Positions 1 to 9,081 of a DNA stretch of 64,000 nucleotides are shown piece after piece. Every line of letters begins with the position of its first letter. Position 1 is the stretch's first letter. The stretch comes from Actinomycetota bacterium (GTDB lineage: Bacteria; Actinomycetota; Acidimicrobiia; Acidimicrobiales; Poriferisodalaceae). A program made the position numbers and the translations under genes. A model generated the notes under the pieces. The model was not told where the DNA came from and searched no databases. It saw nothing but the letters and a program-made list of their open reading frames with translations. Location of the stretch: positions 62,001 through 126,000 of the forward strand of contig JABABU010000020.1 in NCBI GenBank assembly GCA_014238065.1, written 5' to 3'.

Positions 1-92
1 ACCGACTGTCCGAGCGGGACACGGTGGATGACGACGTTCAGGAATGAGCCGAAAACGAGCCCGTAGAGACCGGAGATGATGGGAACAAGCAC
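1..92 (-). CDS. pilD: Prepilin peptidase (type IV leader peptidase), N-terminal fragment
   Basis: The minus strand opens with a GTG at 92-90 and reads about 30 codons to the window edge. The visible peptide contains GLVFGSFLNVVIHRVPLG, the conserved first membrane segment of prepilin peptidases (GxxxGSFLNVVxxRxP). This enzyme cleaves the leader of type IV prepilins at the inner membrane and N-methylates the new end. It follows pilA, pilC and pilT on the same strand, which supports the call. An in-frame stop lies just upstream of the GTG, so the start is constrained, although no clear ribosome binding site is seen. The catalytic aspartates lie outside the window. Confidence 0.8.
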   Translation of the reverse strand, partial: MLVPIISGLYGLVFGSFLNVVIHRVPLGQS

Positions 93-144
93 ATGGGTTG
101 TAGTCGACCGCGACGATCACCGCCTTCGCGTTCTGACCATGACA

Positions 145-186
145 GTGAAAAAGGCAGAGGACCCGCTCCTTTCGGAGCGGATCCTC
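145..186 (-). terminator. Intrinsic terminator between pilA and pilD
   Basis: Read on the minus strand, a 13-bp stem (157-169 with 174-186, one G-U pair) closes a GAAA tetraloop. It is followed by TGCCTTTTTC. Stem, stable loop and T-run make a clear Rho-independent terminator. It sits between the pilA stop (302) and the pilD start (92), so it ends the pilA transcript or controls read-through into pilD. Confidence 0.85.
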
Positions 187-300
187 ACGCAGGTCTTCTG
201 TTTGCAGCTCTGGCAGCTTCCCGCCAGGGACCAGCCACTCGATCAGCTTCTCTGCGGCTCTTCCTTTCGGTCGGACCTCGAGGCAGCTGAAGGAGCCAGA
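187..300 (-). ncRNA. Possible structured RNA (pilA 3' UTR or pilD leader)
   Basis: This 114-base gap between pilA and the terminator can fold, on the minus strand, into a closed element. A 5-bp outer stem pairs 274-278 with 191-195. Inside it are a stem pairing 254-258 with 234-238 (one G-U) and a hairpin with arms 223-227 and 210-214. A fold followed at once by a terminator and then a gene start is the layout of transcriptional riboswitches. I could not match it to a known class. The stems are short, so chance is possible. Confidence 0.3.
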
Positions 301-301
301 T

Positions 302-802
302 CTACCAAGCAGTACCGAAGGTCAGCCCGGCAGTATTGTCTGCCTGACATGCGCCCGCGACGCCCTGCGCACGCACCGCGAAGGTGGTACCGAGAGTTCC
401 GACGGTGTCACCGATGTTGTCCTGGATGTAGAAGCAGTCACCGGAGTCAGACAAGGCGGCCAACGTCACGATGAGGTTTGACTCGGTGACGTTGTTGCTG
501 ACGGAGTTGGCGGCCGTTGAGGGGGCGTCACCGTCGACGAAAGTGATCGCCGGCTCGACGCTGACGAGTGCAGCGGTATCGACACCGGAGTAGTCACCGT
601 CGTCCGCGTAGAGCACCTTGGAGGCTGTCAACGAGTTACGAAGGTTCGACTGCACGGCCCTGTCCTGGGCACGCTCACGCGCTCCGAGGAACGTGGGAAC
701 CGCAATGGCGATGAGGATGGCGATGATGAGCACGACGACCATCAGTTCGATGAGCGTGAAGCCTTCATCGTTCTCGTTCCGCTCCTGCAGCTTGCTGAGC
801 AT
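302..802 (-). CDS. pilA: Type IV major pilin-like protein
   Basis: A 166-residue prepilin that polymerises into the type IV pilus fibre. A short charged leader ends at Gly14, the cleavage site for prepilin peptidase. It is followed by FTLIELMVVVLIIAILIA with the conserved Glu at mature position 5, and the rest of the hydrophobic N-terminal helix. Two C-terminal-half cysteines (in DCFYIQ and ACQAD) could form the usual disulfide loop. The start is supported by CAGGAG shortly upstream. It is separated from pilC by 268 bases, in which minus-strand arms GATGTGT and ACACATC pair around a loop about 25 bases before the start. It probably has its own promoter there and ends at the terminator at 145-186. 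Confidence 0.93.
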   Translation of the reverse strand: MLSKLQERNENDEGFTLIELMVVVLIIAILIAIAVPTFLGARERAQDRAVQSNLRNSLTASKVLYADDGDYSGVDTAALVSVEPAITFVDGDAPSTAANSVSNNVTESNLIVTLAALSDSGDCFYIQDNIGDTVGTLGTTFAVRAQGVAGACQADNTAGLTFGTAW

Positions 803-1070
803 GGATGTCTCCTGAATGTGTCAATGATGTGTATGCGATGGTTTCGCCCACACATCACCATCGGTGAGTTCCATACCGAGTTTGAGAAGAACTACCTGAG
901 AATTCACAGATGAACCCGAAGTCACCCGAGATCCCTGCGAGCTCATGAGACGAGCGCAACCTCTCTGGGGCAGGGGGACGAGAGTTGGCGGCGAAGTGTC
1001 GTGCGTCGCGAGCGCCACCCAGTGAGCACCGGGGAGTCTGAGGCACGCCGGTGTCGGCGTTCTGCGCGAC

Positions 1071-2294
1071 TTATTCGATCAGGTTCACGATGTTGAACAT
1101 CGGCATGTAGAGAGCGACGACCATGCCGCCGACGGTGAGACCGAGGACGACGATGAGCATGGGCTCGAGGAGCGATGTGAGCGCGTCGACGGTGGCTTCG
1201 ACTTCCCTTTCGTAGAAGTGACCGACTCGTTCCAGCATGGTGTCGACGGCGCCGGTTTCTTCGCCCACCGCGATCATCTGGGAGACCATCGGGGGGAAGA
1301 TGTTGTGGTCCAGCATTGGAGCGGCGAGCGATTCGCCTTGCTCGACCCGCGACTGAACGTCCAGCACCGCGTGCTCCATGACACTGTTGCCGACCGTTTC
1401 CGATGTGATTTCGAGCGCTTCGAGAATGGGGACACCCGCCCGGAGCAGTGATTCCATCGTTCTGGCGAAGCGTGTGATGGCGGTCTTGTGCACGAGGCCA
1501 CCGAAGACAGGCAATTTGAGCTGGATCCTGTCGAAGGCGGCTCTGCCTTTGTCTGTGGCAATCCATCGTCTGATCGCGAACGCGCTGATGCCGATCAGGA
1601 TCAGCAGCGGAAGCACGAACTTGGTGACCAGGGTCGACGCGCCGAGAAGAATCCGTGTCGGCAGCGGGAGTGTTCCGCCGAGTTCGAAGTACATGTTCTC
1701 GAACATCGGGACCACGAACACGAGCATGCCGACGAGGATCAGGAGCACGAGAACCATTACGGAGACGGGATAGGTCATCGCCGACTTCACTCTGGCGCGG
1801 AGTTCCACCTGCTTTTCGATGGTGTCCGCTAGTTGCATCAGCACCATGTCGAGCACACCGCCGGTCTCACCGGCTCGCACCATCGCGACATAGAGACGGT
1901 CGAATATCTTTGGGTGTTTGGCGATGGCATCGGAGAGCGATGAGCCCTTCTCGACGTCGTCTGAGACCTGGCTGACGATCTCGGCAAGTTTCTTGTTCTC
2001 GGTCTGTTCGCCGAGGATGTTCAGTGACCTCAGCAACGAAAGGCCCGAGTTGATCATCGTCGCGAACTGGCGACTGAAGATCGAGACGTCCTTCAGTTTG
2101 ACCTTGTCCCCGAAGCCAGGAATCTTCACCTCTCGCTGGAGGCTGGACTCCTTCTCCTCCTCGATCGAGATGAGCGCGAAGCCCATTTCGCGGAGGCGAT
2201 TCGCGACGAGGGCCGGACTTGCAGCTTCAATCTGGCCTTCGACGACTTGACCCCCTCCGTCGCGGACCTTGTAGGCATATTTGCTGTTGGCCAT
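1071..2294 (-). CDS. pilC: Type IV pilus inner-membrane platform protein PilC
   Basis: A 407-residue GspF/PilC-family protein, normal length for the family. It forms the membrane platform on which the pilus motor ATPases act. Two tandem GspF domains are visible, with sequences such as FSRQFATMINSGLSLLRSL in the first and FARTMESLLRAGVPILEAL in the second. Three long hydrophobic segments sit at about residues 170-195, 220-240 and the C-terminus (ending MVVALYMPMFNIVNLIE). It lies 25 bases after the pilT-like gene on the same strand, so the two are probably co-transcribed. Confidence 0.93.
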   Translation of the reverse strand: MANSKYAYKVRDGGGQVVEGQIEAASPALVANRLREMGFALISIEEEKESSLQREVKIPGFGDKVKLKDVSIFSRQFATMINSGLSLLRSLNILGEQTENKKLAEIVSQVSDDVEKGSSLSDAIAKHPKIFDRLYVAMVRAGETGGVLDMVLMQLADTIEKQVELRARVKSAMTYPVSVMVLVLLILVGMLVFVVPMFENMYFELGGTLPLPTRILLGASTLVTKFVLPLLILIGISAFAIRRWIATDKGRAAFDRIQLKLPVFGGLVHKTAITRFARTMESLLRAGVPILEALEITSETVGNSVMEHAVLDVQSRVEQGESLAAPMLDHNIFPPMVSQMIAVGEETGAVDTMLERVGHFYEREVEATVDALTSLLEPMLIVVLGLTVGGMVVALYMPMFNIVNLIE

Positions 2295-2319
2295 CGATGT
2301 TTCCTCGCGCCGTTTCCGC

Positions 2320-3843
2320 TCAGCCCTGAGCGATCATTCGCTTGAGGTCCGCTTCGTTGGTGCAGCGATCGGCAGCGTCTTGAAGGTTGATCTGGCCCAG
2401 GCGAACGAGTTTGGCCAGCGACTGGTCCATTGTCTGCATGCCGTATGAGCCACCGGATTGGAGCGCGGAGTAGATCTGGTGGGTCTTGCCTTCGCGAATC
2501 AGGTTCCTGATGGCCGGGGTGACGGCCATGACTTCGCAGGCAACCGCTCGACCACGGCCGTCGGCGGTCGGCACCAGTTGCTGCGTGACGACACCCATGA
2601 GCGACGAAGCGAGTTGCACTCTGATCTGCTGCTGTTGGTGAGCCGGGAACACGTCGATGATGCGGTCAACAGCCTGAGGCGCGTCCTGTGTGTGGAGGGT
2701 TCCGAACACAAGGTGCCCGGTTTCGGCTGCGGTGAGGGCGGTGTGAATTGTTTCGAGGTCACGCATCTCACCGACAAGAATCACGTCGGGGTCCTGGCGC
2801 AGGACGTGCTTCAGAGCGAGCGAGAACGACTGGGTGTCTTCGCCCACCTCACGTTGGTTGACGATGCACTTCTTGTGCCTGTGCAGGAACTCGATGGGGT
2901 CTTCGACAGTCATGATGTGACCGGCGCGAGTTGAGTTGATGATGTCGATCATCGAGGCCAGACTCGTGCTCTTGCCGGAACCGGTCGGCCCTGTGACCAG
3001 CACCATCCCGCGATGCATGGTCGTGAACTGGTGTACGGCATCTGGGAGCCCGAGGCTCGCCAGCGGCACGATGTTCTCCGGGATGGTTCGCAGCACAGCG
3101 CCCATGCTGTTCCTCTGGAGGAACACGTTGACGCGGAACCGGCCCCGGCCAGGAATCGAGTGGCTGGTGTCGAGTTCGAGGTTTTCCTCGAAGCGCTCGC
3201 GCTGTTTCTGAGTGAGCACGTCGTACAACATCCGCCGGATCTCTGACGGATTCAGAGTCTGGAACTCGGTGAGATGCTTGATCTCTCCGTTGACCCTGAC
3301 AGCCGGGTGTAATCCTGTGCTCAGGTGAAGGTCCGATCCACCGAGGTCGAGGACCCGCTCCAGAAGCTCGTTGAGGTGAGTGGTGGTTGTCGGGTGGTCG
3401 GACTCAAGCAGGCCGTACATGTGGTCGAGGTGTTCGACGATTTCGCTACGTACAGCGATGCAGGCGTTGACATCGTCTTCCAACAGCTGCTCGAGCTCGT
3501 CGATCGACTCGGTGTCGCCTGGGTTCTCCATCGCGACGAGGTAACCGTGCTGGTCCTTGTCGACCACGATGGCATGCAGTCGGCGGGCGACCCCCTCGGC
3601 AAGCAACGCTTCGAGATCGGGCCGGACCGGCTGAACTGCGAGGTCGACGAATGGGACGTCCACCTGCTGCGCTATTGCGGCGATGATGTCCTTCTCGCCG
3701 ACAATTCCCTCTTGGACGAGCAGCGCCGACATGGGTGTGCTTTCGCGGCTCTCCCTGTCAAGCACGACCTCGAGGACGTCTCGTGAGAGGACTTTGCGTT
3801 CGAGCAGAAGCTCGCCGAGTTGGCGCGATGAACTCTGGACCAT
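2320..3843 (-). CDS. pilT: Type IV pilus ATPase: PilT core with PilB/GspE-type N-terminal domain
   Basis: A 507-residue secretion-superfamily ATPase. Residues about 1-145 resemble the T2SSE/MshEN N-domain usually found on extension ATPases (PilB, GspE). From about 165 on it is a PilT-type core with Walker A GPTGSGKST, Walker B VILVGEMRD, conserved His residues (FGTLHTQDA) and the PilT hallmark AIRNLIREGKTHQI near the C-terminus. The CxxC zinc pairs of PilB are absent. PilT normally powers retraction. With the added N-domain, and no other pilus ATPase in the window, its direction of action is uncertain. It sits upstream of pilC in the same operon. Confidence 0.9.
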   Translation of the reverse strand: MVQSSSRQLGELLLERKVLSRDVLEVVLDRESRESTPMSALLVQEGIVGEKDIIAAIAQQVDVPFVDLAVQPVRPDLEALLAEGVARRLHAIVVDKDQHGYLVAMENPGDTESIDELEQLLEDDVNACIAVRSEIVEHLDHMYGLLESDHPTTTTHLNELLERVLDLGGSDLHLSTGLHPAVRVNGEIKHLTEFQTLNPSEIRRMLYDVLTQKQRERFEENLELDTSHSIPGRGRFRVNVFLQRNSMGAVLRTIPENIVPLASLGLPDAVHQFTTMHRGMVLVTGPTGSGKSTSLASMIDIINSTRAGHIMTVEDPIEFLHRHKKCIVNQREVGEDTQSFSLALKHVLRQDPDVILVGEMRDLETIHTALTAAETGHLVFGTLHTQDAPQAVDRIIDVFPAHQQQQIRVQLASSLMGVVTQQLVPTADGRGRAVACEVMAVTPAIRNLIREGKTHQIYSALQSGGSYGMQTMDQSLAKLVRLGQINLQDAADRCTNEADLKRMIAQG

Positions 3844-3924
3844 GGATCCCCTGTCGGCCGACGGACCTTCGGGGTAAAGCCTGTGCAGGATGGACCGAGC
3901 CGGTCTGGGAAGCTCGGTGGGGCT

Positions 3925-4749
3925 TCAGTCGACGGCCGACCTCATCGCTTCGATGGGCGCAGCCGAACCTGTCCAGTGCTCGAACGCGACTGCAGCCTGG
4001 TGCAGCAACATCGAGAGTCCGTTGGAAACCTCGGCTCCAGCCTCGACGCCGGCCCGCATGGTTTGAGTGATCACCGGGTGATAGATCAGCTCGGCCACCA
4101 CCTGACCTTCGTGCATAAGGGCCGAATCGATGGCGCTCGGGTCCGCTTCGGCCATGCCGATCGATGTTGCCTGAACCACCAGATCAGCGTGTACCACGTC
4201 GCCGAACTCGCCCACATGACCAAAAGCGCCGGCGAGGGCGGCAGCCGATTCGGCCGATGAACGGGTTCTGTTGATCACATCGACGCGTTCGGCACCTGCA
4301 TCCGCGAGAGCGAGAATCACCGCCCGCGCCGCGCCTCCAGCGCCGATCACCACACACCGAGAGCCGGCAGGGTCGAAGCCGGTGTCGTCAGCGAGTCCAC
4401 GGATGAAACCCTCGCCGTCGGTGTTTTCACCAATCAGCCTGCTGCCTTCCCGGCGAATGCAGTTGACAGCTTCGAGTTTGTTCGCAACTTCGGAAACGGC
4501 ATCAAGGCGATGGATGACGACGTTCTTGTGAGGCATCGTCACCGAGCATCCGTGGAACCCGAGAATGCCAAGGGCGTCGACCGCATCGAGACCACGACCC
4601 GCCGGTACGGGCAGTGCCACCATCCGATAGTCAAGTTCGGCTGCGGCGAACGCCGCGTTCAGCAGGACCGGCGACTTCGAATGGCCGATGGGATCTCCCA
4701 TCACGCCCACGAGTCGGGTCCTACCGGTTATGGCGTTCACATCAGCCAC
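3925..4749 (-). CDS. aroE: Shikimate 5-dehydrogenase
   Basis: A 274-residue protein that reduces 3-dehydroshikimate to shikimate with NADPH in aromatic amino acid synthesis. The substrate site is seen in GVMGDPIGHSKSPVLLNAAF, and the catalytic Lys in TMPHKN. The nucleotide-binding loop is GAGGAARA. Length is normal. It starts 8 bases after the mltG stop, so it belongs to the mltG-ruvX-alaS run. The aroE next to pilus genes is a common actinobacterial arrangement. Confidence 0.93.
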   Translation of the reverse strand: MADVNAITGRTRLVGVMGDPIGHSKSPVLLNAAFAAAELDYRMVALPVPAGRGLDAVDALGILGFHGCSVTMPHKNVVIHRLDAVSEVANKLEAVNCIRREGSRLIGENTDGEGFIRGLADDTGFDPAGSRCVVIGAGGAARAVILALADAGAERVDVINRTRSSAESAAALAGAFGHVGEFGDVVHADLVVQATSIGMAEADPSAIDSALMHEGQVVAELIYHPVITQTMRAGVEAGAEVSNGLSMLLHQAAVAFEHWTGSAAPIEAMRSAVD

Positions 4750-4757
4750 AGATCACA

Positions 4758-5990
4758 TCAACCACAGAGTCCGAGGTCTTGACAGACCTGCTTGTCGAGG
4801 AGGAACTGCTCTTCGGTCTCGCTGAAGCTGTGGATCCCCTCCGGATCGGTGAGGACGTAGAAGATCCAGTCGCCTGACGCCGGGTTCAGCGCCGCCCGGA
4901 TCGATGCCTCGCCAGGGGCAGCGATCGGGGTCGGCGGCAACCCGCGCACGAGCCTCGTGTTGTACGGCGATTCGGTGTCGAGTTCGGACCGCGTCAGCAC
5001 GTTGTCGCCGGTGAAATAGGCGATGGTCGCGTCGATGCCGAGCGGCATGTCACGTTCGAGTCGGTTGTAGATGACGCGGGCGATCTTGGCCCTATCCTCT
5101 TCGACCTTGGCCTCCTCTTCAATGAGGCTCGCGACGATCAACACTTCGTATGGAGTGAGACCGACGACACGATCCGACTGGAAGAGTCCAAGACGGTCAC
5201 CGACAGCGTCCGTCGTCTCGATGAGCTGATCGATCAGCGTGGCTGGGTCCGAGTCGGCGAGAACTGAGTAGGTATCGGGGAACAACAGACCTTCGAACTG
5301 CTCGAATTCGGGGCCAAGGGTGCCTGGTTCGGGCCCGTACTTCGAGAAATAGCGGCCACGCCTGAGCTCTTCGAGGAAGTCCTCACCGGTGAAATCGACG
5401 CCGACGAGGTCGTCGACGATGGCAGCGATCTGCTCGACGGTCAGACCTTCCGGAAGCGTGATCGACAAAGTCGAGGCAAGGGCGACCCTCGTCGGCCCGC
5501 TCTCGAGGACGTCGATCACCTCGGCGGCGCTCGAGTTCTCCTGAAAGGTGAACTCGCCGGCTTGGAACTCGGCGCCACCCTTCAATCTCACGTACCAGCT
5601 GTAGACGGTCGCGTTCTCGATGACACCAAGGTCCTCGAGTTGGCCACCGATGTTCGCGCTCGTGTCACCTGCCCCGAGCACCACCAAGACCTCAGAGCCT
5701 GGTGGACCCGGAGGATTGAGCTCGTTGCGGATCCAGTTGACGGCGTAGAGAGCGACCGCGATGAAGCTCCCGACAACGGCAAGAAGCACCCCGAGAGCGA
5801 GCCAGCTGCCTTTGTCGCCGCGGACTTTGATGTACTCGAAGTCGTGGTGCTCCTTGGCATCGCGATCACTGGAATGACCGAGCGGTTGCTGGGGGACAAT
5901 TGGCGTCATCGACTCCCATTGTCGCTGGCGAGGCTGAGTTGATGAGGTCGGCTCCGATGCAGGGCGACCTGGATTGGTCGGCGCGGTCAT
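4758..5990 (-). CDS. mltG: Endolytic murein transglycosylase MltG (YceG-like)
   Basis: A 410-residue membrane protein that cuts nascent peptidoglycan glycan strands and so ends their elongation. About 60 cytoplasmic residues precede one membrane segment (LALGVLLAVVGSFIAVALYAV). A LysM-like region and the YceG domain follow. The catalytic glutamate lies in VASLIEEEAKVEEDRAKIA, followed by VIYNRLERDMPLGIDATIAY. Its start overlaps the ruvX stop by 4 bases (ATGA), which indicates coupled translation. Confidence 0.93.
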   Translation of the reverse strand: MTAPTNPGRPASEPTSSTQPRQRQWESMTPIVPQQPLGHSSDRDAKEHHDFEYIKVRGDKGSWLALGVLLAVVGSFIAVALYAVNWIRNELNPPGPPGSEVLVVLGAGDTSANIGGQLEDLGVIENATVYSWYVRLKGGAEFQAGEFTFQENSSAAEVIDVLESGPTRVALASTLSITLPEGLTVEQIAAIVDDLVGVDFTGEDFLEELRRGRYFSKYGPEPGTLGPEFEQFEGLLFPDTYSVLADSDPATLIDQLIETTDAVGDRLGLFQSDRVVGLTPYEVLIVASLIEEEAKVEEDRAKIARVIYNRLERDMPLGIDATIAYFTGDNVLTRSELDTESPYNTRLVRGLPPTPIAAPGEASIRAALNPASGDWIFYVLTDPEGIHSFSETEEQFLLDKQVCQDLGLCG

Positions 5991-6430
5991 TCGTCGCTCG
6001 CCACACGATCGTCTTCGAATTCTTTGGCGTCGAGCCAGCCCTGGAGCATCACAGTTGCTGCAACCTTGTCGATGATCTTGCGGCGCCGCTTACCGTCAAC
6101 ATCTTGCCGCATCAACGACTGTTCGGCAGTCACGGTGGTGAAACGCTCATCCCAGAGGACGACGGCGACTCCGACAGCACTTTCGATCTCGACCGACTCC
6201 GCCCGATACTTCTTCGCCATCGGCCCGTCGGATCCATCAAGGGAAAGAGGTAGCCCGATGACGACGATCTCGGCCTCGGCCTCCTCGACCAAGGCCTTGA
6301 TGGCTCGATGGTCCCGCGCAATGTCCCCACTTCTCTCGACTGTGTCGTACGGCGTTGCGAGGGTTCCCTCGGAGTTCGAGAGGGCGACCCCGATGCGTTT
6401 CGACCCGAGGTCGAGACCGACTGCTCTCAC
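5987..6430 (-). CDS. ruvX: RuvX/YqgF-type Holliday-junction resolvase-like nuclease
   Basis: A 147-residue RNase H-fold protein of the YqgF family, involved in 16S rRNA end maturation and proposed to act on Holliday junctions. Conserved acidic motifs are AVGLDLGSKRIGVALS at the N-terminus, IGLPLSLDGSDGP in the middle and LWDERFTT. It overlaps alaS by 4 bases and mltG by 4 bases. The order alaS-ruvX-mltG-aroE is conserved in many actinobacteria. Confidence 0.92.
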   Translation of the reverse strand: MRAVGLDLGSKRIGVALSNSEGTLATPYDTVERSGDIARDHRAIKALVEEAEAEIVVIGLPLSLDGSDGPMAKKYRAESVEIESAVGVAVVLWDERFTTVTAEQSLMRQDVDGKRRRKIIDKVAATVMLQGWLDAKEFEDDRVASDE

Positions 6431-9030
6431 GAATCGGCGTCGATCCCTGCCGCAGCCCGCGCCTGGTCGAGAGCGTCATCGATCCCGTCGACGTTGCGAC
6501 CTCCGGCCATGATGAACGGTGGGTCACCCTTCCGCCCGAACCCACCTTGGACGGTCTTCGCCGATTCGGTGATGAGATCGGCGGCGATGAAACGACCGTC
6601 GGGGACCACGGCCGCGATCAGCACGACTCCCCCACCGTCGGGGGCTCCAGCGATGACTACGGCGTCGATGCCGTCCTGGTCCCGTGCAGCAAGAGCCGTG
6701 TCTCGCAACGTGTCACGTTCGATTCCGTCGAGTCGGTGGACGATGACCCCGTCGACGGCAAGCGACGCCAGGTCGCCGGCGACACCCGACGCTGCCTGCT
6801 GCTGCAATGACTTCAGTTCGGCCCGGAGCGACCTGGTCTCTGCGAGACGGCGTTCCACAGCGCCGGAGAGATCGTCGGTGGACGTGCCGAGCATCTCGGC
6901 CAACTGGGAGAGCTGACCTTCGGCAGACTGCAACCGTTCCACCGTGGCGATACCGGTGACAGCTTCGATCCTGCGGAGGTTCGAGCCGATCGACGACTCG
7001 CTGATGACCCTCATATGTCCGATATCACCGAGGGCGCGGACGTGCGTTCCACCGCACAGCTCGATGCTCTTCGAGCCTGCTTCGAGCACGCGCACCGTGT
7101 CGCCGTACTTGTCCCCGAAAAAGGCGATGGCACCGACCGACTGGGCGTGCTCCATCGACGTCTCGTAGTGCTTGCATCCCTCGTTGCCGAGCACTTCCGC
7201 GTTCGCGAGGTTCTCGATTCGCTCCAGCTGCGCTGGCGTAACTGCCTCGAAGTGAGAGAAGTCAAATCGGAGACGCTCCTCGTCGACGTGAGAACCAGCC
7301 TGCTGAACGTGATCGCCCAGGACTTCGCGCAGCGCCCAGTGCAGGATGTGCGTTCCTGTGTGGTTGCGTCGAATTGCGGCCCGACGATCCCACGCGACGT
7401 CTGTCGTGGCCGTGGCCCCGACATCGATGGAGCCTTCAATCACCGTTGCCGTGTGCCGGGTGAGGCCGGCGATCGCCGACGTGGTGTCGTTAACAGCTGC
7501 GGTGCCGTCCGGCGTCTCGATCGTGCCGATATCGCCCACTTGGCCGCCACCCTCGGCGTAGAAGGTGGTCCGGTCGAGAATGATCTCGATCTGGGCGGCA
7601 TCATCGTCACCGACCTCGATGTCCAGCACTGCGAGAACCGTTGCCTCGACACTGTGCACATCTCTGACGAACTCGGTGGGTCCGTGTTCATCGAGGACAG
7701 CCCTGTAGGCCTCGGTGGACGTTCCCGTCACCGACGTTCTGGCATCGCGGGCTCGGGTCCGCTGCACGTCCATCTCCGCGTCGAAGCCGGCGCGGTCGAT
7801 ACTGAAACCGCGCTCGGCAAGGATCTCCTCGGTCAGTTCTACGGGGAAGCCGTAGGTGTCGTGCAGCTGGAACGCGACCGAACCGGGCAACTCGCCGCCA
7901 GCGGCAACGTCTTCCAGGGCGGTGTCGAGAATGTGCGAACCGGTGGCCAGAGTGCGGCGGAAGCGCTCTTCTTCGTTGCCGACCACGTCGCCGATGAAGC
8001 TCCGGTTCTTCACGATCTCGGGGTACGCAGCGCCCATGACTTCGATCACCGCGTCGACGAGTTGGGTCATCACCGCATCGGTGACGCCGAGCACATAGGC
8101 GTGACGCACAGCTCTGCGAATGATTCGACGCAGGACGTAGCCGCGGTCTTCGTTCGAAGGGAAAACGCCGTCGCTGATGAGGAACGTCACGGTTCTGGCG
8201 TGATCGGCAAAGATTCGAAGGCTCACGTCGAGCTCGTCGTCCTGGCCATATGCAACGCCGGTTATCCGAGATGCTTCGCCAAGCAGCCGCCGGAAGATGT
8301 CGATGTCCCAACCGGTGTCGACGCCCTGGAGCACCATCAAGATCCGCTCGAGGCCAGCTCCGGTATCGATACCCGTTGCCGGAAGGGGGGTCAGTTCACC
8401 GTCGCCACCTCGCGTGTACTGCATGAACACGAGGTTCCAGATCTCGACAAATCGCTCTTCTCCGCCATGAGCGGGCCCGCCATCAGGCCCGTACTCGGGG
8501 CCCATGTCGTAGAACAGCTCCGAACACGGACCGCACGGCCCCGTGTCGCCGGCAGCCCACCAGTTGTCCTTGTCCAGTCGCTGGATTCGGTCAGCGGGCA
8601 CTCCGACGAGGTTCTGCCACATCGCCTCGGCCTCGCCATCGCTGTCGTGGACAGTCACCCACAGTTTGTCGGGATCGATGCCGAGAGTCCCCGTTATGAA
8701 CTCCCATGCCCACGGAATCGCCTCGGCCTTGAAATAGTCCCCGAAGCTGAAGTTGCCCATCATCTCGAAGAAGGTCCAGTGCCGGTTCGTTCGCCCGATG
8801 TCGTCGAGATCGTTGTGTTTGCCGCCGGCCCTCACACACTTCTGAATGGTGGTGATTCGACTGCTCGGCGGAGTTTCCTCGCCGAGGAAATACGGCATGA
8901 ACGGCACCATGCCGGCGACGGTGAAAAGCAGGCTCTTCTCGTGAGGGATGAGGCTGGCCGATGCCCTCGCCTGATGATCCTTCGACACCCAGAAATCAGT
9001 GAACGCAGTTCGAAGATCGTCGGCTTCCAT
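6427..9030 (-). CDS. alaS: Alanyl-tRNA synthetase
   Basis: An 867-residue class II synthetase that charges tRNA-Ala. The catalytic domain opens with HEKSLLFTVAGMVPF and IPWAWEFIT. The editing domain carries NHTGTHILHWAL and CGGTHV, which hold the zinc-binding His and Cys residues that clear mis-charged Ser and Gly. A DHHA1 C-terminal domain ends with GRKGDPPFIMAGG. All domains are intact and length is normal. A 746-codon open frame on the opposite strand here is a high-GC shadow. Confidence 0.97.
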   Translation of the reverse strand: MEADDLRTAFTDFWVSKDHQARASASLIPHEKSLLFTVAGMVPFMPYFLGEETPPSSRITTIQKCVRAGGKHNDLDDIGRTNRHWTFFEMMGNFSFGDYFKAEAIPWAWEFITGTLGIDPDKLWVTVHDSDGEAEAMWQNLVGVPADRIQRLDKDNWWAAGDTGPCGPCSELFYDMGPEYGPDGGPAHGGEERFVEIWNLVFMQYTRGGDGELTPLPATGIDTGAGLERILMVLQGVDTGWDIDIFRRLLGEASRITGVAYGQDDELDVSLRIFADHARTVTFLISDGVFPSNEDRGYVLRRIIRRAVRHAYVLGVTDAVMTQLVDAVIEVMGAAYPEIVKNRSFIGDVVGNEEERFRRTLATGSHILDTALEDVAAGGELPGSVAFQLHDTYGFPVELTEEILAERGFSIDRAGFDAEMDVQRTRARDARTSVTGTSTEAYRAVLDEHGPTEFVRDVHSVEATVLAVLDIEVGDDDAAQIEIILDRTTFYAEGGGQVGDIGTIETPDGTAAVNDTTSAIAGLTRHTATVIEGSIDVGATATTDVAWDRRAAIRRNHTGTHILHWALREVLGDHVQQAGSHVDEERLRFDFSHFEAVTPAQLERIENLANAEVLGNEGCKHYETSMEHAQSVGAIAFFGDKYGDTVRVLEAGSKSIELCGGTHVRALGDIGHMRVISESSIGSNLRRIEAVTGIATVERLQSAEGQLSQLAEMLGTSTDDLSGAVERRLAETRSLRAELKSLQQQAASGVAGDLASLAVDGVIVHRLDGIERDTLRDTALAARDQDGIDAVVIAGAPDGGGVVLIAAVVPDGRFIAADLITESAKTVQGGFGRKGDPPFIMAGGRNVDGIDDALDQARAAAGIDADS

Positions 9031-9081
9031 CCGGCCAAGGCTACCGCCGTTGCGCCGGTGACCCGAGTGAGTTGTCGCCCC

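Noticed and set aside
187-300. A c-di-GMP (GEMM-I) riboswitch before pilD
   Set aside because: The conserved core blocks of that class are not present. Only a general stem layout and the terminator are seen.
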